From assembly GCA_900554205.1 (NCBI GenBank), contig USGM01000097.1:1-13171 (forward strand): a DNA stretch of 13,171 bases, in the 5' to 3' direction. Below are positions 1 through 5,995 of this stretch, one piece after another. The notes below the pieces were generated by a model. The model worked only from the letters and a program-made list of their open reading frames with translations, did no database searches and had not been told where the DNA came from. This DNA comes from an uncultured Lachnospiraceae bacterium (GTDB lineage Bacteria > Bacillota > Clostridia > Lachnospirales > Lachnospiraceae). The position numbers and the translations under genes were made by a program. Numbering within the stretch: the stretch's first letter is position 1; each line of letters begins with the position of its first letter.

Positions 1-302
1 GAGAGGTGGGATTCGCGTATATGAAGAGCTTTGAGCGGGAGCAGAGAGTCAGAGAGGAAGCAAGACAAGAGGGCTTAAGCGAAGGCCTGAGTGAAGGTCG
101 GCGTGAGGGCTTAAGCGAACGACTGGCTTTTGCGTGCACTTGCCTGCGAAAGCGTGCAGAAGTTTGCGGCTACCTTAGAAGCGGACTTATAAATGACGAT
201 TGGGGAATGGAACATAGAATTTTGGAACAACTTTGTCCCTTTTTATTTTATCTTTTGTATGGTATTATTTACTTGTCTACAGGTGATACAAAATATCTGT
301 AA
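1..302 (+). CDS. 3' end of an Rpn/PD-(D/E)XK nuclease-transposase-like gene, possibly frameshifted
   Basis: The reading frame is open from the left edge to a TAA at 300-302, so the gene starts outside the window. The visible part begins with a YMKSFEREQRVREEARQEG stretch followed by Glu-Gly-Leu-Ser-Glu-Gly repeats. Such charged, glycine-spaced tails are typical of the C-termini of Rpn-family and related PD-(D/E)XK nuclease-transposases in Clostridia; the nuclease domain itself would lie upstream, so the assignment rests on the tail alone. A 15-bp direct repeat (69-83 and 105-119) underlies the Glu-Gly repeat. After about position 119 the translation turns cysteine-rich and then hydrophobic, unlike a normal tail. 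The +1 frame from 115 gives a more protein-like short end reaching a TAA at 190-192, so a frameshift near the repeat is plausible. It could also simply be a diverged C-terminus. Confidence 0.5.
   Translation, partial: EVGFAYMKSFEREQRVREEARQEGLSEGLSEGRREGLSERLAFACTCLRKRAEVCGYLRSGLINDDWGMEHRILEQLCPFLFYLLYGIIYLSTGDTKYL
69..119 (+). repeat. 15-bp direct repeat inside the Glu-Gly-repeat tail
   Basis: The sequence GAGGGCTTAAGCGAA occurs at 69-83 and again, identical, at 105-119, 36 bp apart (a multiple of three). It encodes the EGLSE unit of the tail. Exact short repeats like this expand or contract by slippage, and the suspected frame break of this gene lies at the right end of the second copy. 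Confidence 0.75.
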
Positions 303-314
303 CAAATTCCAAAG

Positions 315-405
315 TATATGATTAGGGTGTCAAAGGGGGTCTTGGGGATAAAGACTGTGCCAACATTTTTTATAGAGAATATTCCTTTTGGCACCCCATC
401 ATATA
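315..405. repeat. about 90-bp imperfect palindrome (REP/MITE-like element)
   Basis: The outer arms TATATGAT (315-322) and ATCATATA (398-405) are exact inverted repeats. Inside them, GGGTGTCAAAGG on the left matches the complement of CCTTTTGGCACCCC on the right with few mismatches. Imperfect pairing continues to a centre near 360 (TGTGCCAACA). Because of this symmetry, translations of the two strands give similar peptides, with VSKGVLGIKTVPTFF on one and VPKGIFSIKNVGTVF on the other. This is the mark of a palindrome rather than a gene, and I do not call the short open frames here. The structure fits a small non-autonomous repeat or REP-like element. Copy number elsewhere in the genome cannot be seen from here. 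Confidence 0.65.
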
Positions 406-416
406 TATTATGTGAT

Positions 417-478
417 AACATAATCAAATCAGGAGGGATTTCTCGGGTAAGAGAAATCCCTCCTTTTTCCATTATGTT
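417..478 (+). terminator. strong intrinsic terminator nested in a larger inverted repeat
   Basis: A perfect 14-bp stem pairs AGGAGGGATTTCTC (431-444) with GAGAAATCCCTCCT (451-464) around a 6-nt loop. It runs into a short T tract (464-468) on the plus strand. Outside the stem, AACATAAT (417-424) and ATTATGTT (471-478) form a second pair of exact 8-bp arms, so the terminator sits inside a wider inverted repeat. It would end transcription coming from the left edge and insulate the ABC transporter operon. The outer arms suggest the hairpin may have arrived as part of a repeat element together with 315-405. Confidence 0.8.
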
Positions 479-500
479 GGCAGGATGGAATAAAAATATC

Positions 501-541
501 TTGCCAAATGAATAAAAAGGGATATAATGTATACATGTATA
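501..541 (+). promoter_or_regulatory. sigma-A-type promoter of the ABC transporter operon, with palindrome at the start region
   Basis: TTGCCA (501-506) and a perfect TATAAT (523-528) are separated by 16 bp. A transcript would start near 535 and the first gene begins at 586, with AGGAGG at 573-578. Just after the -10 box lies a perfect 12-bp palindrome, TATACATGTATA (530-541), which covers the expected start point. A repressor dimer bound there could block transcription, so it is a candidate operator; the regulator is unknown. Motifs were seen directly, and the function is inferred. Confidence 0.7.
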
Positions 542-585
542 TAATAAATATGCAAATTTGTGTATATTTCTAAGGAGGAGACATT

Positions 586-1440
586 ATGAAAAAGAAAATG
601 CTTGCGCTTCTGATGTCCGTGTGCATGGTTGCTGCTATGGCGGGATGCGGAAAGTCAGACGATGCTTCTGGAAAGGCATCTGGAGTAGAGACTGTTACAG
701 CGGGAAAGCTGACCGTTGCCACCAGCCCGGATTTTGCACCGTATGAATTTTATGCAATTGGTGAGGATGGAACTCCTGCTCTTGCAGGTTTTGACATGGC
801 GATTGCCCGTTATATTGCGGATTACATGGGACTTGAGCTGGAAGTAGTTCCTATGGATTTCGACGGAGTGCTCAGTGAGCTGGCTACCGGAAACGTGGAT
901 CTGGGTCTTGCTGGTCTGTCACCCGATCCTACCCGTGCCGATGCAATGGATTTCTCAGATATTTATTATCAGGGAGGTCAGTCACTCGTTACCGTAGCTG
1001 ACAAGGCGGATTCCATTAAGAGCTTTGACGATGTGAACAAGCCTGAGATGTCTGTCGGCGCTCAGATTGGTTCCATTCAGATGGATCTGGCGAATGCGAA
1101 TACTCCCAATGCTGACATTGTTGCACTGCCTAAGGTGACCGATCTGATCAGTGAGTTGATCGGCGGTAAGATGGATGCCGCTTTCATCGAGACCGCAGTT
1201 GCAGAGAGCTACAAGACAAACTATCCCGAGCTTACACTGGTTCTGGACGTTCCTTATGATGTGGCAGGATCCGCTGTAGGTATCAAGAAAGGCAATGAAG
1301 CCCTTAAGAATGCCGTCAACGAGGCGATTGCTGCAGCAATTAAGGACGGATCTATGGATAAATTCGTTGCAGAGGCGAATGAACTGGCTTCTGGAAATAC
1401 CTATGAGGGTCTGTTGGACGAGAGCGGAAACGTTCAGTAA
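586..1440 (+). CDS. polar amino-acid ABC transporter, substrate-binding lipoprotein
   Basis: This 284-residue protein of the extracellular solute-binding family 3 (SBP_bac_3) would capture an amino acid or related compound outside the membrane and deliver it to the permease encoded next. The N-terminus is a lipoprotein signal: lysines, a hydrophobic run, then MAGC with the lipidated cysteine at residue 21, followed by a polar linker. The binding domain starts near residue 40 (KLTVATSPDFAPYEF) and contains the family's typical GFDMAIARYIADYMG segment and the ATGNVDLGLAGLSP segment. Length is usual for the family. The start has an excellent AGGAGG 7 nt upstream. It is the first gene of an operon with permease and ATPase, and the downstream stem-loop at 1473-1494 may set its dosage. 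The exact ligand cannot be read from the sequence; an amidated or acylated amino acid is suggested by the AbgB-like gene downstream. Confidence 0.93.
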   Translation: MKKKMLALLMSVCMVAAMAGCGKSDDASGKASGVETVTAGKLTVATSPDFAPYEFYAIGEDGTPALAGFDMAIARYIADYMGLELEVVPMDFDGVLSELATGNVDLGLAGLSPDPTRADAMDFSDIYYQGGQSLVTVADKADSIKSFDDVNKPEMSVGAQIGSIQMDLANANTPNADIVALPKVTDLISELIGGKMDAAFIETAVAESYKTNYPELTLVLDVPYDVAGSAVGIKKGNEALKNAVNEAIAAAIKDGSMDKFVAEANELASGNTYEGLLDESGNVQ

Positions 1441-1472
1441 TTCTGGGAACATTTTGGATTTTGTATGTGGAC

Positions 1473-1494
1473 TCCTCCCCGGAAACGGGGAGGA
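1473..1494 (+). other. stem-loop between binding-protein and permease genes
   Basis: TCCTCCCCG (1473-1481) pairs perfectly with CGGGGAGGA (1486-1494) around a GAAA tetraloop. It lies between the binding-protein stop (1440) and the permease start (1539). The following sequence, ATTTCACTATC, lacks a real T tract. It is therefore better read as an mRNA-stabilising or partial-attenuation hairpin than as a full terminator. Such hairpins often raise the level of binding protein relative to the membrane components. Confidence 0.7.
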
Positions 1495-1538
1495 ATTTCA
1501 CTATCTGGATAAATCATACAAGAAGAAGGAGGGTTATG

Positions 1539-2324
1539 ATGGATCAATTTATTAAATGGTCAAATTTCTCCAAGATTGCGCCCTACGCGGTGTTGTTTAA
1601 GCAGGGAATTTTGGTTACGGTATTGCTTTCCCTGTTTACGGTGGCAATCGGATTTTGTCTGGCACTTGTGCTGGCGCTGATGAGAATGTCGAATGTCAGA
1701 CCGTTTCGTTCTCTGGGAATCGACAGGGAAGGTCATCAGAGAGAGAAGGGGTTTTTGGCTGTACTCAGCAGATTCAATCCTCTTTCTTTTCTTGCGACAG
1801 CGTATGTTGAAATTTTGAGATCTACACCTGTCATTGTACAGATATTTATCATTTATTTCGGCGTCTTCGGGATGATTAAGCTTCCATCCTTTAACATGTT
1901 TGGATTCATTAAATTTAATCGTTTCTTCCCCGGCGTAATCGCACTGGGCATGAATTCCGGCGCTTATCTGTGTGAGATTATCCGTTCCGGTATTCAGTCG
2001 ATTGACGGCGGACAGACGGAAGCGGCGCGGTCTTTGGGACTTTCTCAGGGACAGAATCTGCGGTACATCATTTTGCCACAGGCATTGAAGAATATTTTGC
2101 CTGCAATTGCGAATGAGTTCGTTGTTATTATTAAAGAGTCAGCAATCACCTATACCATAGGTGTTCAGGATATTATGTCGGCGGTAAATGCAGTTAAGGG
2201 TGCAACATTTGTTATCATTGAGCCCCTGTTGGTGGCAACGGCGATATATTTCTGCCTGTGCTTCCCGACCTCCAAATTAATCGCTTACTTTGAAAGGAGA
2301 ATGAGCCATGGCGACAAGAGATAA
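1539..2324 (+). CDS. polar amino-acid ABC transporter, permease
   Basis: This is an inner-membrane permease of the HisM/GlnP type, 261 residues from this start. It forms the channel for the solute delivered by the upstream lipoprotein. About five hydrophobic segments are visible, the first near residues 23-48. The cytoplasmic EAA loop (EAARSLGLSQGQNLRYIILP, from residue 161), which contacts the ATPase, is intact. ATG at 1539 is preferred because AGGAGG (1527-1532) lies 6 nt upstream; the adjacent in-frame ATG at 1536 is possible. An upstream in-frame ATG at 1461 would overlap the intergenic hairpin and adds residues unlike the family. Compared with typical members, the loop after the first segment carries roughly 30 extra, charged residues (about 52-82) before the LATAYVEILRSTPVIVQ motif. 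The gene overlaps the ATPase gene by 17 nt, so translation is probably coupled. Confidence 0.92.
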   Translation: MDQFIKWSNFSKIAPYAVLFKQGILVTVLLSLFTVAIGFCLALVLALMRMSNVRPFRSLGIDREGHQREKGFLAVLSRFNPLSFLATAYVEILRSTPVIVQIFIIYFGVFGMIKLPSFNMFGFIKFNRFFPGVIALGMNSGAYLCEIIRSGIQSIDGGQTEAARSLGLSQGQNLRYIILPQALKNILPAIANEFVVIIKESAITYTIGVQDIMSAVNAVKGATFVIIEPLLVATAIYFCLCFPTSKLIAYFERRMSHGDKR

Positions 2325-3084
2325 CCTGATCGAAGTAAAGGATTTAAAGAAGCACTATCACGGCAATGCCATCAAAGCATTGGACGGCGTCTCGACAGAG
2401 ATCCATTCCGGTGACGTATGCGTCGTAATCGGACCTTCCGGCTCCGGAAAATCCACGTTCCTGCGCAGCCTGAACCTTCTGGAGGAGCCTACCGGCGGAA
2501 GCATTATATTTGAAGGAATTGATATTACCAAGAAGAAGTACAAGGATGAAAACGGAAAAACAGTCCGGCTTGATATAGATAAGCTGCGTCAGAAGATGGG
2601 CATGGTTTTCCAGCATTTTAACCTTTTTCCGCATATGACCATTCTGGATAACATGACGCTTGCACCCATGAAGGTCAAGGGTATGAGCAAGGAAGAGGCG
2701 GAAAAGAAGGCGTTGGAGCTTTTGGATCGTGTCGGATTAAAGGACCGGGCCAATGCCTATCCCATCCAGCTGTCCGGCGGACAGAAGCAGCGTGTGGCGA
2801 TTGTCCGTGCTCTGGCTATGGAGCCGAACGTCATGCTTTTTGATGAGCCCACCTCTGCGCTCGACCCGGAAATGGTCGGTGAGGTTCTGGACGTTATGAA
2901 GAAGCTGGCGAAGGATGGCATGACAATGGTGGTTGTAACCCATGAGATGGGATTTGCAAGGGAGGTTGGCAACCGGGTACTGTTCATGGCAGACGGAATG
3001 CTGATTGAAGAGGGCACGCCGGAGGACATTTTTGAACATCCGAAGAGTGCGAGACTGCAGGATTTTCTGTCAAAGGTATTATAA
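2308..3084 (+). CDS. polar amino-acid ABC transporter, ATP-binding protein
   Basis: This cytoplasmic ATPase of the GlnQ/HisP family, 258 residues, powers the importer by ATP hydrolysis. All core motifs are present. Walker A is GPSGSGKST at residues 42-50, the Q-loop is in VFQHFNLFPHMT, and the signature LSGGQ is at 155-159. Walker B VMLFDEP starts at residue 175 with the catalytic glutamate E180, followed by the D-loop SALD and the switch histidine H212 in VTHEM. The segment KKKYKDENGKTVRLDID after the first strand is an insertion of the kind seen in several members of this family. ATG at 2308 has AAAGGAGA upstream and lies inside the end of the permease gene. The next gene begins 11 nt after the stop, in the same operon. 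Confidence 0.95.
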   Translation: MATRDNLIEVKDLKKHYHGNAIKALDGVSTEIHSGDVCVVIGPSGSGKSTFLRSLNLLEEPTGGSIIFEGIDITKKKYKDENGKTVRLDIDKLRQKMGMVFQHFNLFPHMTILDNMTLAPMKVKGMSKEEAEKKALELLDRVGLKDRANAYPIQLSGGQKQRVAIVRALAMEPNVMLFDEPTSALDPEMVGEVLDVMKKLAKDGMTMVVVTHEMGFAREVGNRVLFMADGMLIEEGTPEDIFEHPKSARLQDFLSKVL

Positions 3085-3095
3085 AGGTGGTAAGG

Positions 3096-4538
3096 ATGAC
3101 AAGGGAAAAACAAATTGTAATCGATGCGATTAATCAGAAGGCTCCTTTAATTGCGGGCACAGCGGATAAAATATGGGAATATGCCGAGCTTTCGCTGCAG
3201 GAATACAAGTCGGCTGCTCTCTATTGCGAGACTCTGGAGAAGGAGGGCTTTCAGGTACAGAAGGGCATTGCAGGTATTGAGACTGCCTTCTGTGCAAGCT
3301 TTGGCAGTGGCAGACCTGTCATTGGGATTCTGGCAGAGTATGATGCTCTTTCCGGTCTGTCACAGAAGAGTGGCAGTCTGAAGCAGGAGGAGATCGTTGC
3401 AGGCGGGAACGGTCATGGCTGCGGACACAATCTTCTTGGCGCGGGAGCCATGGCAGCGGCAATCGGTGTGAAGGCATTTCTGGAGGAGACAAAGTGTCCC
3501 GGAACTGTGATTCTCTACGGATGCCCCGGAGAAGAGGGCGGCGCAGCCAAGGCGTTCATGGCGCGGGACGGTGTCTGGAAGGATCTGGACGCGGCGCTTA
3601 CATGGCATCCTCATGACAGCAACGAGGTCGTGACAGGGTCTTCCAATTCCTGTATTCAGGTACAGTATAAGTTTACGGGTAAGGCTTCCCATGCGTCCGG
3701 TGCGCCGGAAAAGGGGCGAAGCGCGCTGGATGCGGTGGAACTGATGAATATCGGCGTACAATTCCTGCGGGAGCATATGAGCGACCGTGCGCGCATTCAC
3801 TATGCAATTACAGATGCCGGAGGAGTCAGCCCTAATGTGGTGCAGCCTAAGGCGTCGGTGCTCTACATGGTGCGCTCTAACCATGTGGCAGAGGCGGTGG
3901 AATTACAGGCAAGAGTCGATAAAATTGCAGAGGGTGCGGCGCTGATGACGGAGACCTCCTATGAGCGGAAATTTATCGATGGATGTGCAGATACCGTGAC
4001 GAACCATGTGCTGGAAAGCGTGATGTATGAGAATTTTGAACTGGTGGGGGTTCCGACTTACACGGAGGAGGAGCTTTGCTATGCGGATGCTCTCGCAAAG
4101 ACCTATTCCGGCAGCGATAATGTACCCGGAATCGGTGCGGCAAATGACACCGGGATACATATGCAGGTTGCAAAGCTGAGACAGGACTTCGGACATTCCA
4201 TGAATCAGTTTTTATTGCCTCAGTATCAGGGAGATGCCTTTGAACCGGGCTCTACGGATGTGGGAGATGTCAGCTGGCTGACACCTACGGTGCAGATCCA
4301 TGTGGCTTCATGGCCCAACGGATGCCCCGGACACAGCTGGCAGAATGTGTCGTGTGACTGCACGGAAATCGGTCATAAGGCAGCGGTACATGCAGGAAAG
4401 GTGCTGGCAATGGGGGCTGTCGATCTGTTCCAGAAGCCGGAGCTTCTCGGTCAGGCGAGGGCGGAATTTAAAATGCGCACCGCAGAAGGCTTTGTATGCC
4501 CGATTCCGAAGGATGCACGCCCCGTAATTCCGGATTAA
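3096..4538 (+). CDS. abgB: M20 amidohydrolase, AbgB-like (aminobenzoyl-glutamate utilisation protein B family)
   Basis: This 480-residue metallo-amidohydrolase matches the length and layout of E. coli AbgB, which with AbgA splits p-aminobenzoyl-glutamate into p-aminobenzoate and glutamate. Metal-site features of family M20 are visible: GHGCGHN with H107 and H111, PGEEGG with E146/E147, and WHPHD. The dimerisation-domain motif KASHASGAPEKGRSALDA includes the usual histidine. The C-terminal half (STDVGDVSWLTPTVQIHVASW) is typical of the AbgB branch. ATG at 3096 is chosen because AAAGGTGG precedes it at good distance; a GTG at 3087 would overlap that site. It lies 11 nt after the ATPase stop, so the operon couples import to intracellular hydrolysis. 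No abgA or abgT is visible. Family members also cleave other N-acyl amino acids, so the true substrate is open. Confidence is high for the family and moderate for the substrate. Confidence 0.85.
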   Translation: MTREKQIVIDAINQKAPLIAGTADKIWEYAELSLQEYKSAALYCETLEKEGFQVQKGIAGIETAFCASFGSGRPVIGILAEYDALSGLSQKSGSLKQEEIVAGGNGHGCGHNLLGAGAMAAAIGVKAFLEETKCPGTVILYGCPGEEGGAAKAFMARDGVWKDLDAALTWHPHDSNEVVTGSSNSCIQVQYKFTGKASHASGAPEKGRSALDAVELMNIGVQFLREHMSDRARIHYAITDAGGVSPNVVQPKASVLYMVRSNHVAEAVELQARVDKIAEGAALMTETSYERKFIDGCADTVTNHVLESVMYENFELVGVPTYTEEELCYADALAKTYSGSDNVPGIGAANDTGIHMQVAKLRQDFGHSMNQFLLPQYQGDAFEPGSTDVGDVSWLTPTVQIHVASWPNGCPGHSWQNVSCDCTEIGHKAAVHAGKVLAMGAVDLFQKPELLGQARAEFKMRTAEGFVCPIPKDARPVIPD

Positions 4539-4592
4539 TTGATGCAGGACTACATATATATTGTCGGAAGCATGCGATGATAAGTGCAGTAG

Positions 4593-4628
4593 AAAGGGAC
4601 AGGATACAATTCTGTCCTTTTTGTTTTG
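4593..4628 (+). terminator. intrinsic terminator after the transporter-amidohydrolase operon
   Basis: GGACAG (4597-4602) pairs with CTGTCC (4612-4617). The stem is extended by a G-U pair and three A-T pairs outward, to about ten pairs, with a 9-nt loop. A T-rich run (TTTTTGTTTT) follows directly. It ends the operon that starts at 586 and separates it from the antitoxin gene. Confidence 0.8.
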
Positions 4629-4663
4629 ATAAAATTAACCAGTTATGCTGACACATATTTTTA

Positions 4664-4692
4664 TTGTGTTTGGCTCATAATTATGCTATAAT
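4664..4692 (+). promoter_or_regulatory. promoter and candidate autoregulatory operator of the antitoxin gene
   Basis: TTGTGT (4664-4669) and a perfect TATAAT (4687-4692) are 17 bp apart, with a TG extension directly before the -10 box (TGC at 4684-4686). Between them lies the perfect 10-bp palindrome CATAATTATG (4676-4685). Phd/YefM-type antitoxins normally repress their own promoter by binding such palindromes, so this is a plausible operator. The boxes and the palindrome were seen directly; repression is inferred. Confidence 0.65.
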
Positions 4693-4717
4693 TGCGTTGC
4701 AGAAAGGAGCGGATACT

Positions 4718-4981
4718 ATGCCACTTATTATGCCTATCAGGGATTTGCGCAATACAACTGAAATTTCCAATATTGCACACAAGGAGCAGGAACCTATTTT
4801 TATTACGAAAAATGGATATAGCGACTTGGTAGTAATGAGTAGTGAATTATATGACAAATTTGCAAGAATGAACCGTATCGATCAGGCTATCTATGAATCA
4901 GAGCAGGATGTCGCAAACGGAGCAGAGGCAGTCGATGCCGATACCGTTTTTGCAGAATTGGAGAAAAAGCATTTTGGATAA
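4718..4981 (+). CDS. type II antitoxin, Phd/YefM family
   Basis: This 87-residue protein resembles Phd/YefM antitoxins, which bind and neutralise a partner toxin through a flexible C-terminus and repress their own operon through an N-terminal DNA-binding fold. The N-terminal half has the family pattern: IRDLRNTTEIS, then PIFITKNGYSDLVVMSSELY. The C-terminal tail is acidic and ends AELEKKHFG. ATG at 4718 is chosen because AAAGGAGC lies 8 nt upstream and the promoter at 4664-4692 precedes it; an in-frame TTG at 4664 falls inside the -35 box and is unlikely. The gene overlaps the toxin remnant by 8 nt, the usual arrangement for such pairs. The frame is intact, so it may still work as an orphan antitoxin or repressor. 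Confidence 0.85.
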   Translation: MPLIMPIRDLRNTTEISNIAHKEQEPIFITKNGYSDLVVMSSELYDKFARMNRIDQAIYESEQDVANGAEAVDADTVFAELEKKHFG

Positions 4982-5165
4982 ATACAAGGTAAAGATTACT
5001 CCAAGAGCAATACGCGAATTAGACGATATTTATGAATATATTGCAAACGAGAAACTAGCTCCGGAAAATGCAAAAGGGCAGATTGATCGAATAAAGAAAG
5101 CTGTTTTGAGTCTGGATACCTTTCCGCAGTCGCATCAGGAGCGTAACGAGGGACGGAATTTGTAA
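4974..5165 (+). pseudogene. truncated RelE/ParE-family toxin
   Basis: From a TTG at 4974, overlapping the antitoxin stop, the frame encodes about 63 residues. The N-terminus (KYKVKITPRAIRELDDIYEY, then a helical IANEKLAPENAKGQIDRIKKAV segment and TFPQSHQERNEG) matches the first half of RelE/ParE toxins. Members are usually about 90-105 residues and continue after this point with beta-strands that carry the core of the toxin fold and, in RelE, the catalytic residues. Here a TAA follows at 5163-5165, and neither other plus-strand frame before pyrK supplies the missing part. It is therefore most likely a decayed, inactive toxin. The start codon is inferred from the overlap and a weak GGAG at 4960-4963. 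Confidence 0.75.
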
Positions 5166-5208
5166 GATAAAGCTCACTTATAGCTGTGGGAGAAAGGCAT
5201 CGAAAAAT

Positions 5209-5979
5209 ATGAAGCAGAAGCAGACCGCAAGAGTCATTTCGCAGAGGGAGACGGCACCTTCGATCTTTGATATGTGGATAGAAACGTCACTGGCAGAACA
5301 GGCGAAGCCCGGACAGTTCCTCTGTATTTACCCGAAGGACAGGAGCACCCTCCTACCCCGCCCGATCAGTATCTGTGAGGTGAGGGAGGACAGGCAGGCG
5401 CTCAGAATCGTCTATCGTATCGCAGGAGCCGGAACCACGGAATTTTCAGGGTATCAGGCGGGCGATACCATTTCCATTCTCGGAACGCTGGGCAATGGAT
5501 TCCCGTTGGATGAGGCGGAAGGAAAGAAGGTATTCCTGATGGGCGGCGGGATCGGAGTGCCGCCGATTCTGGAGCTGGCGAAGCAGATGAAGGCGGACAA
5601 GCAGATCATCATGGGCTACCGTGACAGCAAGACCTTTTTGAAAGAGGATTTTGAAAAATACGGCAGGGTCTATATTGCCACAGAGGACGGCAGCGTGGGA
5701 ACACGCGGCAATGTCATGGATGCAATCCGGGAAAATGGGCTGGATGCGGAACTGATCTATGCCTGCGGACCGATGCCGATGCTCCGTGCAATCAAGGCAT
5801 ATGCAGGGGAGCATCATATCAGGGCGTACATTTCACTGGAAGAGCACATGGCGTGCGGTGTGGGAGCCTGTCTCGGCTGTGTTGTGAAGACGAAGGAGAT
5901 CGACCACCACTCTCATGTACACAATGCGCGTATCTGTACCGACGGGCCGGTATTTGATGCGGCAGATGTTGAAATTTAA
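5209..5979 (+). CDS. pyrK: dihydroorotate dehydrogenase B, electron-transfer subunit
   Basis: PyrK is the FAD and [2Fe-2S] subunit that passes electrons from PyrD-bound FMN to NAD+ in the fourth step of pyrimidine synthesis. The protein has 256 residues, usual for the family. The FAD-binding motif RPISICEV is in the N-terminal barrel, the nucleotide-binding GGGIGVPPILELAKQM segment is central, and YACGPMPML follows. The C-terminal iron-sulfur cluster ligands are all present: C216, C221 and C224 in CGVGACLGC, then C243 in ARICTDGP. The ATG has GGGAGAAAGG upstream at somewhat long spacing. The stop lies 16 nt before pyrD. Only 43 nt separate it from the toxin remnant and no clear promoter is visible there, so expression from the antitoxin promoter is possible. 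Confidence 0.95.
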   Translation: MKQKQTARVISQRETAPSIFDMWIETSLAEQAKPGQFLCIYPKDRSTLLPRPISICEVREDRQALRIVYRIAGAGTTEFSGYQAGDTISILGTLGNGFPLDEAEGKKVFLMGGGIGVPPILELAKQMKADKQIIMGYRDSKTFLKEDFEKYGRVYIATEDGSVGTRGNVMDAIRENGLDAELIYACGPMPMLRAIKAYAGEHHIRAYISLEEHMACGVGACLGCVVKTKEIDHHSHVHNARICTDGPVFDAADVEI

Positions 5980-5995
5980 AGGAGGGGCAGCGTCT

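Noticed and set aside
269..515. Open frames on both strands in the region 269-515 as small genes
   Set aside because: They fall on the imperfect palindrome and terminator; the similar peptides from both strands are explained by the symmetry, and no ribosome sites fit.
535..585. Riboswitch ahead of the transporter operon
   Set aside because: The leader is only about 50 nt and AT-rich, with no stable nested stems or recognisable aptamer core.
982..1452. Long minus-strand frame opposite the binding-protein gene
   Set aside because: It is antisense to a clear family member, has no recognisable motif and is a by-product of the coding bias of the real gene.
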